Assembly: GCA_020637985.1 (NCBI GenBank)
Contig: JACKJK010000008.1
Coordinates: 62,001-126,000 of the forward strand
From: Rhodobiaceae bacterium
Lineage (GTDB): Bacteria; Pseudomonadota; Alphaproteobacteria; Rhizobiales; Tepidamorphaceae
Direction: 5' to 3'
Length of the DNA stretch: 64,000 nt
How positions within the stretch are numbered: the first letter of the stretch is position 1; each line of letters begins with the position of its first letter. The notes below the pieces were generated by a model. It worked only from the letters and a program-made list of their open reading frames with translations. It was not told the origin of the DNA and ran no database searches. A program made the translations under genes and the position numbers. Below, piece after piece: positions 1-8,543 of the stretch.

Positions 1-1
1 C

Positions 2-292
2 ATCATGTATTCGGCCGAACGCTTCGACGCCCAACGTGCGCTTTCCACCGGTTTCATCGACGAGATGTCGCAGGACCCGCTGAAGGCCGCGACCGCGTTC
101 TGCCGCAAGCTGTCGTCCAGCGCGCCGCTGTCGATCCGCGGCGCCAAGTACATCCTCACCAGCACCGCGCTCGGCACCTTCGAGACCGCCGAGGCCGACC
201 GCCTGATCGACAGGGCCGCCGCCAGCCACGACTACCGCGAGGGCCGCGCCGCCTTCGCCGAGAAGCGCCCGCCGCGCTTCAGGGGAGAGTAG
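2..292 (+). CDS. Enoyl-CoA hydratase/isomerase, C-terminal fragment (5' end outside window)
   Basis: This is the last ~96 residues of a crotonase-superfamily protein whose start lies left of the window. The part seen is the C-terminal helical tail: a stretch containing GFIDEM (the usual 'ALELGLVDEV'-type segment), SIRGAKYIL in the place of the 'ALxxAKxAL' helix, and the terminal YREGRAAFAEKRPPRF, which matches the family's common end (EGxxAFxEKRxPxF). The active-site half is not visible, so activity cannot be judged. It ends 46 bases before the FAD subunit of a molybdenum hydroxylase on the same strand and may belong to that operon. Family call is firm; substrate unknown. Confidence 0.85.
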   Translation: MMYSAERFDAQRALSTGFIDEMSQDPLKAATAFCRKLSSSAPLSIRGAKYILTSTALGTFETAEADRLIDRAAASHDYREGRAAFAEKRPPRFRGE

Positions 293-338
293 GGGAGATG
301 CGTGCATTGCGGTCGAGGCCGCTTGCGGAGTCCGCGGC

Positions 339-1208
339 ATGAAGCCCGCGGCATTCGAATACGTGCGCGCGGCGAGCCTCGCCGAGGCGCTCGCGGCACT
401 CGACCACGACGATGCCAAGGTCATCGCCGGCGGCCAGAGCCTCGTGCCAATGATGAATTTCCGGCTCGCCCAGCCCGCCCGCCTCGTCGACATCAACGCC
501 ATTCCCGACCTGAACCGCATCGAGGATGCCGGCACCCATGTCGTGATCGGGGCGCTGGTCCGCCATGCGCAGGCGATGTGTTCCGATCTTCTCGCCGCGC
601 GTTTCCCGGTCGTTGCCGAGGCGATGGCCCATGTCGCGCACCTTGCCATCCGCAACCGCGGCAGCATCGGCGGCAGCCTCGCCCACGCCGACCCGTCCGC
701 CGAATGGCCGCTGGTGGTTGCGCTGCTGGACGGAGAAATCGTCGTCGCCGGTCCGGACGGCGAACGCACCGCTGCGGCCGAGGATTTCTTCGTTGCGCCG
801 CTGGTCACCGATCTTGCCGAGGACGAGATCGTCGTCGCCGTGCGCCTGCCCGTGCCGCCGGCGGGATGCGGCATGGCCTTCGACGAGATGTCGCGCCGCG
901 CCGGCGACTTCGCCATCGTTTCCGCCGGTGCGCTGGTGCGCGTCGAGGACGGCGTATTCGCGCAAGTGCGTCTCGCGCTCGGCGGTGTCGGTGACGGCCC
1001 GGTGCGCGCACGCGCCTTCGAGGACGCCCTGGTCGGCAAGCCGGCGACGCCGCAGGCCATCGCCGGGTGCCTCGATTTCGCCGTGGAAGACCTGGAGCCA
1101 GAAAGCGACCTGCACGCCTCCGCCGAATATCGGCTGCACCTTGTCGGCGTGCTTTCCGGGCGGGTTCTCGAACGCGCGCTCGCCCGTGCCTCGGGAAGCG
1201 CATCATGA
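339..1208 (+). CDS. Molybdenum hydroxylase FAD-binding (medium) subunit, CoxM-like
   Basis: This 289-residue protein is the flavoprotein subunit of an xanthine dehydrogenase / CO dehydrogenase family enzyme, passing electrons between the Fe-S subunit and the external acceptor. Both FAD signatures are visible: AGGQSL (about residue 32) and RGSIGGSLAHADPSAE (about residues 106-121). No extra cysteine-rich insert is present, so it lacks the additional [4Fe-4S] cluster of the 4-hydroxybenzoyl-CoA reductase beta subunit. Its stop overlaps the start of the [2Fe-2S] subunit in an ATGA junction, giving the order FAD, Fe-S, Mo subunit. Substrate of the complex unknown; the neighbouring CoA ligase and hydratases suggest an aromatic or heterocyclic acid (inference). 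Confidence 0.9.
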   Translation: MKPAAFEYVRAASLAEALAALDHDDAKVIAGGQSLVPMMNFRLAQPARLVDINAIPDLNRIEDAGTHVVIGALVRHAQAMCSDLLAARFPVVAEAMAHVAHLAIRNRGSIGGSLAHADPSAEWPLVVALLDGEIVVAGPDGERTAAAEDFFVAPLVTDLAEDEIVVAVRLPVPPAGCGMAFDEMSRRAGDFAIVSAGALVRVEDGVFAQVRLALGGVGDGPVRARAFEDALVGKPATPQAIAGCLDFAVEDLEPESDLHASAEYRLHLVGVLSGRVLERALARASGSAS

Positions 1209-1696
1209 GCCGGCGCGTCGACATCGCGCTGACCGTCAACGGCGAACCGGTCACCGAGAGCATCGAGCCGCGCATGCTTCTGTCGGATTTCCTGCGCGAC
1301 CGGTTGGCCCTGACCGGCACCCACGTCGGCTGCGAGCACGGCGTGTGCGGCGCCTGCACCGTCGAGATCGACGGCGTGAGCGCGCGCGCCTGCATCACCT
1401 TCGCAGTGCAGGCCGATGGCTCCGACATCCGCACCGTCGAGGGCCTCGGCACCATCGCCGGCATGGACCGGGTCCAGCAGGCCTTCCGCAAGCACCACGC
1501 CCTGCAGTGCGGCTATTGCACGCCGGGCTTCCTGATGACCGTGCGCGACCTGCTTCGCAACCATCCGCTGAAGACCGACGACGACATCCGCGACGGCCTG
1601 TCCGGCAACATCTGCCGCTGCACCGGCTACGAGCACATCGTGCGCGCGGTGCGCGAGCTTGCCGACGAACGCGACGGGGTGCGTGGCGATGACTGA
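1205..1696 (+). CDS. Molybdenum hydroxylase [2Fe-2S] (small) subunit, CoxS-like
   Basis: This 163-residue electron-transfer subunit carries two [2Fe-2S] clusters. The plant-type ferredoxin cluster ligands lie in CEHGVCGACTV (about residues 42-52) and the downstream cysteine at ARAC. The C-terminal helical cluster has CGYCTPGF and GNICRCTGY (about residues 101-140). All expected cysteines are present. I chose the ATG at 1205, which overlaps the upstream stop (ATGA) and begins directly at the conserved fold; an upstream extension in the same frame is only a shadow of the FAD gene. It overlaps the large subunit start by 8 bases. A subunit of the same complex as its neighbours. Confidence 0.92.
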   Translation: MSRRVDIALTVNGEPVTESIEPRMLLSDFLRDRLALTGTHVGCEHGVCGACTVEIDGVSARACITFAVQADGSDIRTVEGLGTIAGMDRVQQAFRKHHALQCGYCTPGFLMTVRDLLRNHPLKTDDDIRDGLSGNICRCTGYEHIVRAVRELADERDGVRGDD

Positions 1697-4088
1697 GCGC
1701 GCGTTCCCCTCCGCATCCGGCCTCGCCGAGACGCGGCCGAAGTATGTCGGCAAGCCGGTGCAGCGGCTGGAGGATCCGCGCCTGCTCACGGGCGCCGGGC
1801 GCTATGCCGCCGACATCCGGCTCGACCGCATGGTGCACGCCGCGTTCGCGCGCTCCGACCAGGCCCACGCGCGCATCGTCTCCATCGACACCGACGCGGC
1901 GCGCGAACTCCCCGGCGTCATCGGCGTCTTCATGGCGCAGGACTTCCCCGATCTGCCGGCCATAATCGCGCCCTCGCGCATGCGCGACTACCGCGCCACT
2001 GCCTGCGCGCCGCTTGCCCGCGACAAGGTCCGCTACGTCGGCGAACCGCTCGCCGTTGTCGTCGCCACCGACCGATATATCGCCGAGGACGCGCTGGCGC
2101 TGATCGCCGTGGAATGGGAGCCGCTGGACGTGGCAGCGGACCCCGAAACCGCGCTTGCCGGGGATGCGCCGCTGCTGCACGAGGAGCTTGGCACCAACCT
2201 GCTCTTCGAGCGCGTGTTCGAGACCGGCGAACCCGACGCCGCGATGCGGGATGCGCCGTTGCGGGTGAGCGGGCGTTTCCGCATGCACCGCAAGTCGCCG
2301 CTGGCGATGGAGCCACGCTGCTACGTCGCCGAGCCCGACCGCGCCCGCGACGCCCTGACGCTGTACGGCTCGACGCAGGTTCCCGGCATCATCCGCGATG
2401 CGCTGACCGGCCTGCTCGGGCTGCCCGGCAGCCGCATCCGCGTCGTCGCGCCCGACGTCGGCGGCGGCTTCGGCGGCAAGGGATCGCTGTACCCGGAAGA
2501 GATCATGGTCTGCGTCCTCGCCCGCCGTCTTGGCCGCCCGGTCAAGTGGACGAGCGACCGCCTCGAAGACCTGACATCGACCAGCCAGGGTTTCGACGAG
2601 ATCATCGACGCCGAACTCGGCTTCGACACCGATGGAAACCTGCTGGCGCTGACCGGCACGGTCGTCGGTGACGTCGGCGCCTACTCGATCTATCCGTGGA
2701 CGGCGGCGCTGGAGCCGGTGCAGGTGGTGAGCTTCCTGCCCGGCCCCTACCGCATCCCGCACTACCGCGGCGCGGTGCGCGGCGTCGCCACGCCGAAGCC
2801 GCCGACCGGTCCCTACCGCGGAGTGGGGCGCCCGGCGGCCGTCTTCGTCATCGAGCGGCTGATCGACATGGCGGCGGCGAAGCTCGGCATCGATCCCGCC
2901 GACATGCGCCGCGCCAACCTCGTGCGCGCAGGCGAGTTTCCGCACCGCATCGGCTCCGGCCTGGTGTGGGACCGCTCCGGCTTCATCGAGTGCCTGGATG
3001 CCGCCTGCGAAACGGTCGGCTACAACGAACTGCGCACCACGCAGGCAGAAGCGCGCGCCGCCGGACGTTGGTTCGGCATCGGCATCGCCTCCTATGCCGA
3101 GCTGACCGGCATCGGCTCGCGCATTTCCGTTGCGCCCGGCATGCCGATCAACACAGGCACCGAGACGGCCAGCGTCCGCATCGATTCAACCGGCGCCGTG
3201 ACGGCGGTGTTCGCGGTCGCCTCGCACGGCCAGAGCCTGGAGACGACGCTCGCCCAGATAGTCGCCGAGGAACTCGGCGTGCGACCGCAGGATGTGCGCA
3301 TCGTGCATGGCGACAGCGCCGCCACCTCGCACGGCACCGGCACCTACGCCAGCCGCAGCGCGGTGCTTGGCGGCGGCGCGGCGATCCTCACCGCGCGCAC
3401 CCTGCGCGACAAGGTGAAGCGCGTCGCCTCGCACTTGCTGGAGGCCGGCGTCGAGGACATCGAGACGGGAGACGGCCACGTCTTCGTGCGTGGCACCGAT
3501 CACGGCGTCAGCTTCGCCGAGCTGGCGCACGCCGTCTATTCCGACATGAAGGCGCTGCCCGCCGACAAGCGCGAGATCCTCGAGGCGATGGAGACCTTCG
3601 ATCCGGTCACCGGCACCACGGCGTCGGCGACCCACATCGCCGCGGTCGAGATCGACCCGGGCACGCTTTCGGTGCGCATCCACCGTTACGTTGTTGCCGA
3701 GGACTGCGGACGGCTCATCAATCCGCTCGTCGTCGACGGCCAGGTGCACGGCGGCGTGGCGCAGGGCATCGGCGCCGCGCTGCTGGAGGAACTGCGCTTC
3801 GACGAGGCCGGCCAGCTGCTTACCGCGAGCCTTGCCGACTACACCGTGCCGAGTGCAGTCGAGGTTCCGTCGATGGAAGTCACACACGTCGAGACCGAGT
3901 TGCCCGGCAACCCGGGCGGCTTCCGTGGCATGGGCGAGGGCGGAGCCATCGGTGCGCCGGCGGCCATCGCCAACGCGATTTCCGATGCGCTAGCGCCGCT
4001 GGGTATCGAAGTCAGCGAACTGCCGGTGACGCCGGAACGGCTGTTCCGCCTCGTCCAGGCCGTTCTGGGAAAAGGAGGAAGGACATGA
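1689..4088 (+). CDS. Molybdenum hydroxylase catalytic (large) subunit, CoxL/XdhB-like
   Basis: This 799-residue subunit should bind the molybdopterin-cytosine dinucleotide cofactor and hydroxylate the substrate. It starts with the usual GxxVxRLEDPRLLTGxGRY entry (GKPVQRLEDPRLLTGAGRY), has the cofactor loop VGGGFGGKG (about residues 257-265), GPYRGVGRP in the substrate-channel segment, and GMGEGGAIGAP near residue 746, where the second Glu is the family's catalytic base. The CO dehydrogenase active-site motif AYRCSFR is absent, so it is not a form I CO dehydrogenase despite annotation pipelines often saying so. Start at 1689 overlaps the small-subunit stop; it ends in an ATGA overlap with the acyl-CoA synthetase, implying translational coupling of the four genes. 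Confidence 0.92.
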   Translation: MTERAFPSASGLAETRPKYVGKPVQRLEDPRLLTGAGRYAADIRLDRMVHAAFARSDQAHARIVSIDTDAARELPGVIGVFMAQDFPDLPAIIAPSRMRDYRATACAPLARDKVRYVGEPLAVVVATDRYIAEDALALIAVEWEPLDVAADPETALAGDAPLLHEELGTNLLFERVFETGEPDAAMRDAPLRVSGRFRMHRKSPLAMEPRCYVAEPDRARDALTLYGSTQVPGIIRDALTGLLGLPGSRIRVVAPDVGGGFGGKGSLYPEEIMVCVLARRLGRPVKWTSDRLEDLTSTSQGFDEIIDAELGFDTDGNLLALTGTVVGDVGAYSIYPWTAALEPVQVVSFLPGPYRIPHYRGAVRGVATPKPPTGPYRGVGRPAAVFVIERLIDMAAAKLGIDPADMRRANLVRAGEFPHRIGSGLVWDRSGFIECLDAACETVGYNELRTTQAEARAAGRWFGIGIASYAELTGIGSRISVAPGMPINTGTETASVRIDSTGAVTAVFAVASHGQSLETTLAQIVAEELGVRPQDVRIVHGDSAATSHGTGTYASRSAVLGGGAAILTARTLRDKVKRVASHLLEAGVEDIETGDGHVFVRGTDHGVSFAELAHAVYSDMKALPADKREILEAMETFDPVTGTTASATHIAAVEIDPGTLSVRIHRYVVAEDCGRLINPLVVDGQVHGGVAQGIGAALLEELRFDEAGQLLTASLADYTVPSAVEVPSMEVTHVETELPGNPGGFRGMGEGGAIGAPAAIANAISDALAPLGIEVSELPVTPERLFRLVQAVLGKGGRT

Positions 4089-5635
4089 TCCACACCAATC
4101 TGATCGTCCCGGTGAGCGAACTGCTGGCGCGCCAGGCGAAGACCTTCCCCGGCAAGGTCGCGTTCTCCGACGCGGCGCGCGCGATCACCTACGCCGAACT
4201 CGACCGGCAGACGGAAAACCTCGCCACCCGGCTGCGCGCCGGCGGGCTGGAGGAGGGGGCAAGCGTCGCGCTGTGGCTGCCCAATTCCGTCGATTGGGTT
4301 GTCGCGTGTCTGGCGACCATCCGCGCTGGCGGCGTCTGCGTACCGATCAGCTACGACTCCACGAAGGGCGAGGTCGCCTACCGGCTGGAGGATGCCGCCT
4401 GCGACGTTGTCGTCACGCGCCCGCAGCAGGCCGCAACGCTCGACGCCATCGCCGCCGATGGCATTGCGCCCGCGACCCGTGTCTTCGCCGACACGGATAC
4501 GCCGGACGCCAGCCTGTCACTGGACGAGATGTGCGCCACGCCTGCCGACGGCGTTGCGCTGGAACCCGACGACATCGACCGTGTCGGCTACCTCGTCTAC
4601 ACGTCAGGCACCACCGGCCGCGCCAAGGGTGTGCGGCTCACCACCCGCGGCATGCTGTGGGTCACGGCGGCCTGCTGGGTGCCGATCTGCGGACTTGGGG
4701 CGGACGATCGCGTCCTTTCGCCGCTGCCGCTTTTCCACTCCTACGCGCTCAACCTTTCGGTGCTCTCCATCCTCGCCGTCGGCGCCAGCGAGCACATCAT
4801 GGAGAAGTTCTCCACCCACGGCGCGATGGATGAACTTGGCCGCGGCGGCTACACCTTCATGCCCGGCGTGCCGACCATGTTCCACTACCTGCTGCTGGCG
4901 GCGAAGGAGGCCGGCTCGAAACCCTTCGCCGGCGTGCGCCGCTGCGTCACCGCCGGCGCCATCATGCCGGCCACCTTGAACAACGAGTTCGAGAGCTACT
5001 TCGGCGTCGAACTGCTCGATGGCTATGGCATCACCGAGACCTCGACGATGGTCACCATGAACTGGCCGGGGTCCCACCGCGTGCCGGGTTCCTGCGGCCT
5101 GCCGGTGCCGGGCCTTGCGGTGCGCATCGTCGACCCGGCGACCGGCAAGGACGTCGCGTTCGGCGACGAGGGCGAGCTGATCTGCCGCGGCCCCAACCTG
5201 ATGCTCGGCTATCACGACAAGCCGCAGGAAACCGCCGCCGCCCTGCGCGACGGCTGGTACCATACCGGCGATCTCGCGCGCAGCGACAAGAGCGGCTTCC
5301 TGACCATCACCGGCCGGCTCAAGGAACTCATCATCCGCGGTGGCCAGAACATCGCGCCCGCCGAGATCGAGGAGGTCGTCGTGCTGCTCGACGAAGTGCG
5401 CGATTGCGCCATCGTCGGCGTCTCGCACGAAACGCTGGGCGAGGTGCCGGCCGCCTTCGTCGTGGCGGAGGCCGGCGCGTCGATCGACGTCGACCGCCTC
5501 AGGGCGCATTGCCGCGAACGCCTGTCCGCCTACAAGGTGCCCGACCAGGTCCACGTCGTGGAGGAGATCCCACGCACCGGTTCCGGCAAGATCATGCGCT
5601 TCAGGCTGCGCGACCTGGTCGACAAGGCCGGCTGA
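4085..5635 (+). CDS. AMP-forming acyl-CoA synthetase/ligase, class I
   Basis: This 516-residue ANL-superfamily ligase activates a carboxylic acid through an acyl-adenylate to its CoA thioester. The ATP-binding P-loop is YTSGTTGRAKGV (about residues 171-182), followed by DGYGITETS, WYHTGD, the hinge GRLKELIIRGGQNIAP and the C-terminal catalytic lysine in RTGSGKIMR. Length is normal for the family. Its start overlaps the large molybdenum subunit by four bases, so activation is probably coupled with hydroxylation of the same compound. Substrate cannot be read from sequence; medium-chain, aromatic and malonyl-type ligases look alike at this level. Confidence 0.88.
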   Translation: MIHTNLIVPVSELLARQAKTFPGKVAFSDAARAITYAELDRQTENLATRLRAGGLEEGASVALWLPNSVDWVVACLATIRAGGVCVPISYDSTKGEVAYRLEDAACDVVVTRPQQAATLDAIAADGIAPATRVFADTDTPDASLSLDEMCATPADGVALEPDDIDRVGYLVYTSGTTGRAKGVRLTTRGMLWVTAACWVPICGLGADDRVLSPLPLFHSYALNLSVLSILAVGASEHIMEKFSTHGAMDELGRGGYTFMPGVPTMFHYLLLAAKEAGSKPFAGVRRCVTAGAIMPATLNNEFESYFGVELLDGYGITETSTMVTMNWPGSHRVPGSCGLPVPGLAVRIVDPATGKDVAFGDEGELICRGPNLMLGYHDKPQETAAALRDGWYHTGDLARSDKSGFLTITGRLKELIIRGGQNIAPAEIEEVVVLLDEVRDCAIVGVSHETLGEVPAAFVVAEAGASIDVDRLRAHCRERLSAYKVPDQVHVVEEIPRTGSGKIMRFRLRDLVDKAG

Positions 5636-5734
5636 AAGAGTCACGCTGATACGAAACCCGAGGAAGATGACATCTTGTGAGACACGGTCTCGAAAGATGC
5701 GTTCCTGGAAGTTGCCACCGAGGAACATGCGAAA

Positions 5735-6889
5735 ATGAATCCCTTCACCTTCAACACCACGCCGTCGATTGTCTTTGAAACCGGCGCGGCCAAGCGCCTG
5801 GGCTCCATCGCCTGCAAGAAGCTCGGCGGTAACCTGCTGTTCGTCACCGACCCCGGCCTGCGCAAGCTCGGCCTGTGCGACCCCGCGCTCGCCTCGCTGG
5901 AAGAGGCCGGTGCGCGCGTCACCGTGTTCGATTCGGTGGAGGCCGATCCCTCGCTGGCCACGCTGATGAAGGCGGTGGAGGCCGGCAGGGGCGTCACCGG
6001 CGTGATCGGCTTCGGCGGCGGCTCGTCGATGGACGTCGCCAAGCTCGCAGCCCTGCTGCTCGGCTCCGGCGAGAACCTCGACGAGGCCTGGGGCGTGGCG
6101 CAGGCCAAGGGGCCGCGCCTGCCGCTCGTGCTGGTGCCGACGACCGCGGGCACCGGTTCGGAGGTGACGCCGGTATCCATCATCACCGTCGGCGAGGAGG
6201 AAAAGCGCGGCGTGTCCTCCGCAGTCATCCTGCCCGACATCGCGGTGCTCGACGCCGAACTGACGCTCGGGCTTCCCGCCCACATCACGGCGGCGACCGG
6301 CGTCGACGCCATGGTCCACGCCATCGAGGCCTATGCCTCGAAGAGCGCCAACAACAACCCGCTGTCGAAGATGCTGGCCCGCCAGGCGCTGCAGCTGCTC
6401 GGCGCCAACATCGAGACGGCTGTCTTCAAGGGCAGCGACACGGCAGCCCGCGGCGCCATGCTGCTCGGCTCGATGCTGGCGGGGCAGGCGTTCGCCAATT
6501 CGCCGGTCGCCGCGGTGCATGCGCTCGCCTATCCCATCGGCGGCACCTTCCACGTGCCGCACGGGCTGTCCAACGCGCTCGTTCTGCCGCACGTGCTGCG
6601 CTTCAATGCGCCGGATGCTTCGCATCTTTATGCAGAGATCGCCGCCGACGCCTTCCCCGCGCTTGCCCGCGAGGAGGGCACGCAGGCGCGCTGCGCCGCC
6701 TTCATCGAGGAGCTCGCCGGCCTGTCGAAGAAGCTAGGCATGGAGACGACGCTGCGCGAGGTGAAGATCGGCAAGGAAGCGTTGCCCAAGATGGCCGCCG
6801 ACGCCATGAAGCAGCAGCGCCTGCTGGTCAACAACCCGCGCGAGGTCTCCGAGGCCGACGCACTGGCGATCTATACGGCGGCGTGGTGA
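5735..6889 (+). CDS. Iron-containing alcohol dehydrogenase
   Basis: This 384-residue protein is a group III (Fe-dependent) alcohol dehydrogenase. The NAD(P)-binding GGGSSMDVAK is at about residues 92-101; metal ligands are the Asp and His of GVDAMVHAIEAY (about 189-200) and two further His residues in AVHALAYPIGGTFHVPHG (about 261-278). All four expected ligands are present. It follows the acyl-CoA synthetase after a 99-base gap and overlaps the thioesterase start by one base (TGATG). The GAGG-containing ribosome-binding site lies at 5720-5724. It probably oxidises an alcohol or reduces an aldehyde/ketone intermediate; which one is unknown. Confidence 0.9.
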   Translation: MNPFTFNTTPSIVFETGAAKRLGSIACKKLGGNLLFVTDPGLRKLGLCDPALASLEEAGARVTVFDSVEADPSLATLMKAVEAGRGVTGVIGFGGGSSMDVAKLAALLLGSGENLDEAWGVAQAKGPRLPLVLVPTTAGTGSEVTPVSIITVGEEEKRGVSSAVILPDIAVLDAELTLGLPAHITAATGVDAMVHAIEAYASKSANNNPLSKMLARQALQLLGANIETAVFKGSDTAARGAMLLGSMLAGQAFANSPVAAVHALAYPIGGTFHVPHGLSNALVLPHVLRFNAPDASHLYAEIAADAFPALAREEGTQARCAAFIEELAGLSKKLGMETTLREVKIGKEALPKMAADAMKQQRLLVNNPREVSEADALAIYTAAW

Positions 6890-7332
6890 TGGCGCGACCC
6901 GAGCCCGGCAAGCGCAGCGACTACCGCGCGTTCTACGAGATCACCACACGCTGGAGCGACAACGACATCTACGGCCACATGAACAACGTGGTTCACTATG
7001 CGTTGTTCGATACCGCCGTGAACGGCTGGCTGATCGGGCAGGGCGCGCTCGACATCCACGCCGGCGAACAGATCGGCCTGATCGTCGAGACCGGGTGCCG
7101 CTACTTCACCGAAATGGCCTACCCCGACCCGGTCACCGCCGGCATCCGCGTGGCGAAGCTGGGGACGTCGTCGGTGCGCTACGAGGTCGGGCTGTTCCGC
7201 GGCGACGACGCGACGGCGGCAGCGGAGGGGTTCTTCATCCACGTCTACGTCGACCGGAAGACCCGCAAGCCAGCGCCGCTCAACGACAGGCTGCGCGGCG
7301 TGCTCGCGGGGGTCGTTCATGTACCCGGGTAG
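6889..7332 (+). CDS. 4-hydroxybenzoyl-CoA thioesterase-family (hot-dog) protein
   Basis: This 147-residue hot-dog-fold protein resembles YbgC/4-hydroxybenzoyl-CoA thioesterases. The catalytic segment reads WSDNDIYGHMNNVVHY (about residues 20-35); the Asp in W-x-D corresponds to the nucleophile or general base of the family and HMNN is the hallmark. Length is typical. The ATG at 6889 overlaps the alcohol dehydrogenase stop (TGATG), so the two are translationally coupled. It would hydrolyse an acyl-CoA made by the upstream ligase/hydratase set. It ends seven bases from a convergent hydrolase gene. Confidence 0.85.
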   Translation: MARPEPGKRSDYRAFYEITTRWSDNDIYGHMNNVVHYALFDTAVNGWLIGQGALDIHAGEQIGLIVETGCRYFTEMAYPDPVTAGIRVAKLGTSSVRYEVGLFRGDDATAAAEGFFIHVYVDRKTRKPAPLNDRLRGVLAGVVHVPG

Positions 7333-7339
7333 CTAGACC

Positions 7340-8221
7340 TCAGAGCTTCGCGATGAACTCGCAGAGGGCGGCGCGGCAGTCCTCCGGCTTCTCGATCTGC
7401 AGCAGGTGCCCGACGCCTTCCATGCCGAGGTAGTCGTAGCCGCCTTCGTGCGCCAGCGCGTGATTGGCAGGCCCGGTGGGCGGTCCGCCGCGCCCCTGCG
7501 GATCGGCGCCGATCAGCTTCGCCGGTACACCGAGCGCCTCGGCGCTGGGCCACAGGTCGAGGGTCAGCGCGGCAAGATAGATGGAGGCTTCCAGTTCACG
7601 CACACAGCTCAGCCTGAAGCCGCCCGCGCCATCGTCCTTCAGCACCGCGCGCGCCATGTCGGCACGCGCCTGCGGCAGCCACTTGGCGCTGGCGCGCGCT
7701 TCCGTGTAGGCGGCCTCCAGTTCGGCGGGCGAGGCGAAGCGGTCGGGCCGCTCGCAGGCCCATTGCACCAGCTTCAGTTCAAAGCTGCGCATCGCCTCGT
7801 ACAGCGCGTGGTCGCGCGGCGGCACGCTCGGCGGGTCGTAGAGCACGAGCGCATCGTACGGCGAGCCGAGGTCGACGGCGTTCTTCATCGCCGCGCGCGA
7901 CGTCATCGAGTGGAACACGCCGACCGCCGTCGCCTTGCCAAGCCGGCTTTCGACCTGCTGGTGGATGGTCGTCAGGTCGCGCGCCATCTGCTGGTAGTGG
8001 TGCCCGTCGGCGCCCGTCGTGACGTTCTGCCCGTGGTTGCGCATGTCGAACAGCACCACGTCGAAATCGGCGATCAGCGGTTCCCAGAACACCCGGTAGC
8101 CGTCAACGGCGAAGCCGTTGCCGTGCGAGATGTAGAGGCGCGTGGCGCCCGGTTTTGCATGGTGGCGGACGACGATTTCGGCGCCGTCGTCCATCGTCAC
8201 ATCGAAGCTGTCATGCTGCAT
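7340..8221 (-). CDS. Alpha/beta hydrolase
   Basis: This 293-residue alpha/beta hydrolase has the oxyanion-region SHGNG (about residue 35), DMRNHGQN, the nucleophile elbow GVFHSMTS (Ser at about residue 103; the usual G-x-S-x-G is modified to F-H-S-M-T) and a C-terminal catalytic His in GVGHLLQIEKPED. I chose the ATG at 8221, with GGAAAGG just upstream, rather than a longer frame that lacks a ribosome-binding site. It is transcribed away from the promoter region at 8222-8543 and converges with the thioesterase. Could be an esterase, C-C hydrolase or enol-lactonase; substrate unknown. Confidence 0.82.
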   Translation of the reverse strand: MQHDSFDVTMDDGAEIVVRHHAKPGATRLYISHGNGFAVDGYRVFWEPLIADFDVVLFDMRNHGQNVTTGADGHHYQQMARDLTTIHQQVESRLGKATAVGVFHSMTSRAAMKNAVDLGSPYDALVLYDPPSVPPRDHALYEAMRSFELKLVQWACERPDRFASPAELEAAYTEARASAKWLPQARADMARAVLKDDGAGGFRLSCVRELEASIYLAALTLDLWPSAEALGVPAKLIGADPQGRGGPPTGPANHALAHEGGYDYLGMEGVGHLLQIEKPEDCRAALCEFIAKL

Positions 8222-8543
8222 GCGTGTGCCTTTCCGCTGTGTTTGAAGCGCCGGGTGCGCATTGATTGATATCCGGTTGCCGAGCCCGTCAAGGCGACAC
8301 GCGAGACCGGTCATTTTGTCTGCCCGCGGATGAAACTTTCCTTGACCCGCCAGTCGTGATCGGTGAAAATTTCACCTGAAAATCCGGATACTTAGCAACG
8401 GCGGTGCCGCATTTCCCGGAGAATGGAATCCAATCTGGGCAGCTGGCCGCGGCAAATGGCCAGCCACCCCTCGAGAGCCCGCTCGCCGCTGCCTTCGCAC
8501 ACCATTTCATATCTGCCGAAATCCCAACCACGGAGACCCTGCA
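8222..8543. promoter_or_regulatory. Divergent intergenic region (322 bases)
   Basis: This is the only gene-free stretch over 300 bases. It separates the minus-strand hydrolase from the plus-strand hydratase. I see no credible small gene. It contains a good promoter candidate with an overlapping palindrome (8342-8376, listed separately), and a GGAG Shine-Dalgarno at 8532-8535 for the hydratase. Confidence 0.6.
8342..8376 (+). promoter_or_regulatory. Candidate promoter overlapped by a 15-bp palindromic operator
   Basis: TTGACC (8342-8347) and GAAAAT (8365-8370) are spaced by 17 bases, a good sigma-70 match. Over the -10 box lies GGTGAAAATTTCACC (8362-8376), a perfect 7-bp-arm palindrome around one central A, with a partial repeat TGAAAAT just downstream. 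The position fits a repressor site for the downstream hydratase gene. The cognate regulator is not obvious nearby. Confidence 0.5.

Noticed and set aside
1395..2945. Long open frame on the minus strand antisense to the first molybdenum hydroxylase
   Set aside because: It mirrors strongly conserved coding sequence on the plus strand, is rich in Arg/Ala/Gly/His, has no recognisable motif, and is expected from high third-position GC.
1689..4088. Carbon monoxide dehydrogenase large subunit
   Set aside because: The form I active-site motif AYRCSFR is missing in both large subunits of the window, so CO oxidation is not supported; only the broader family is called.
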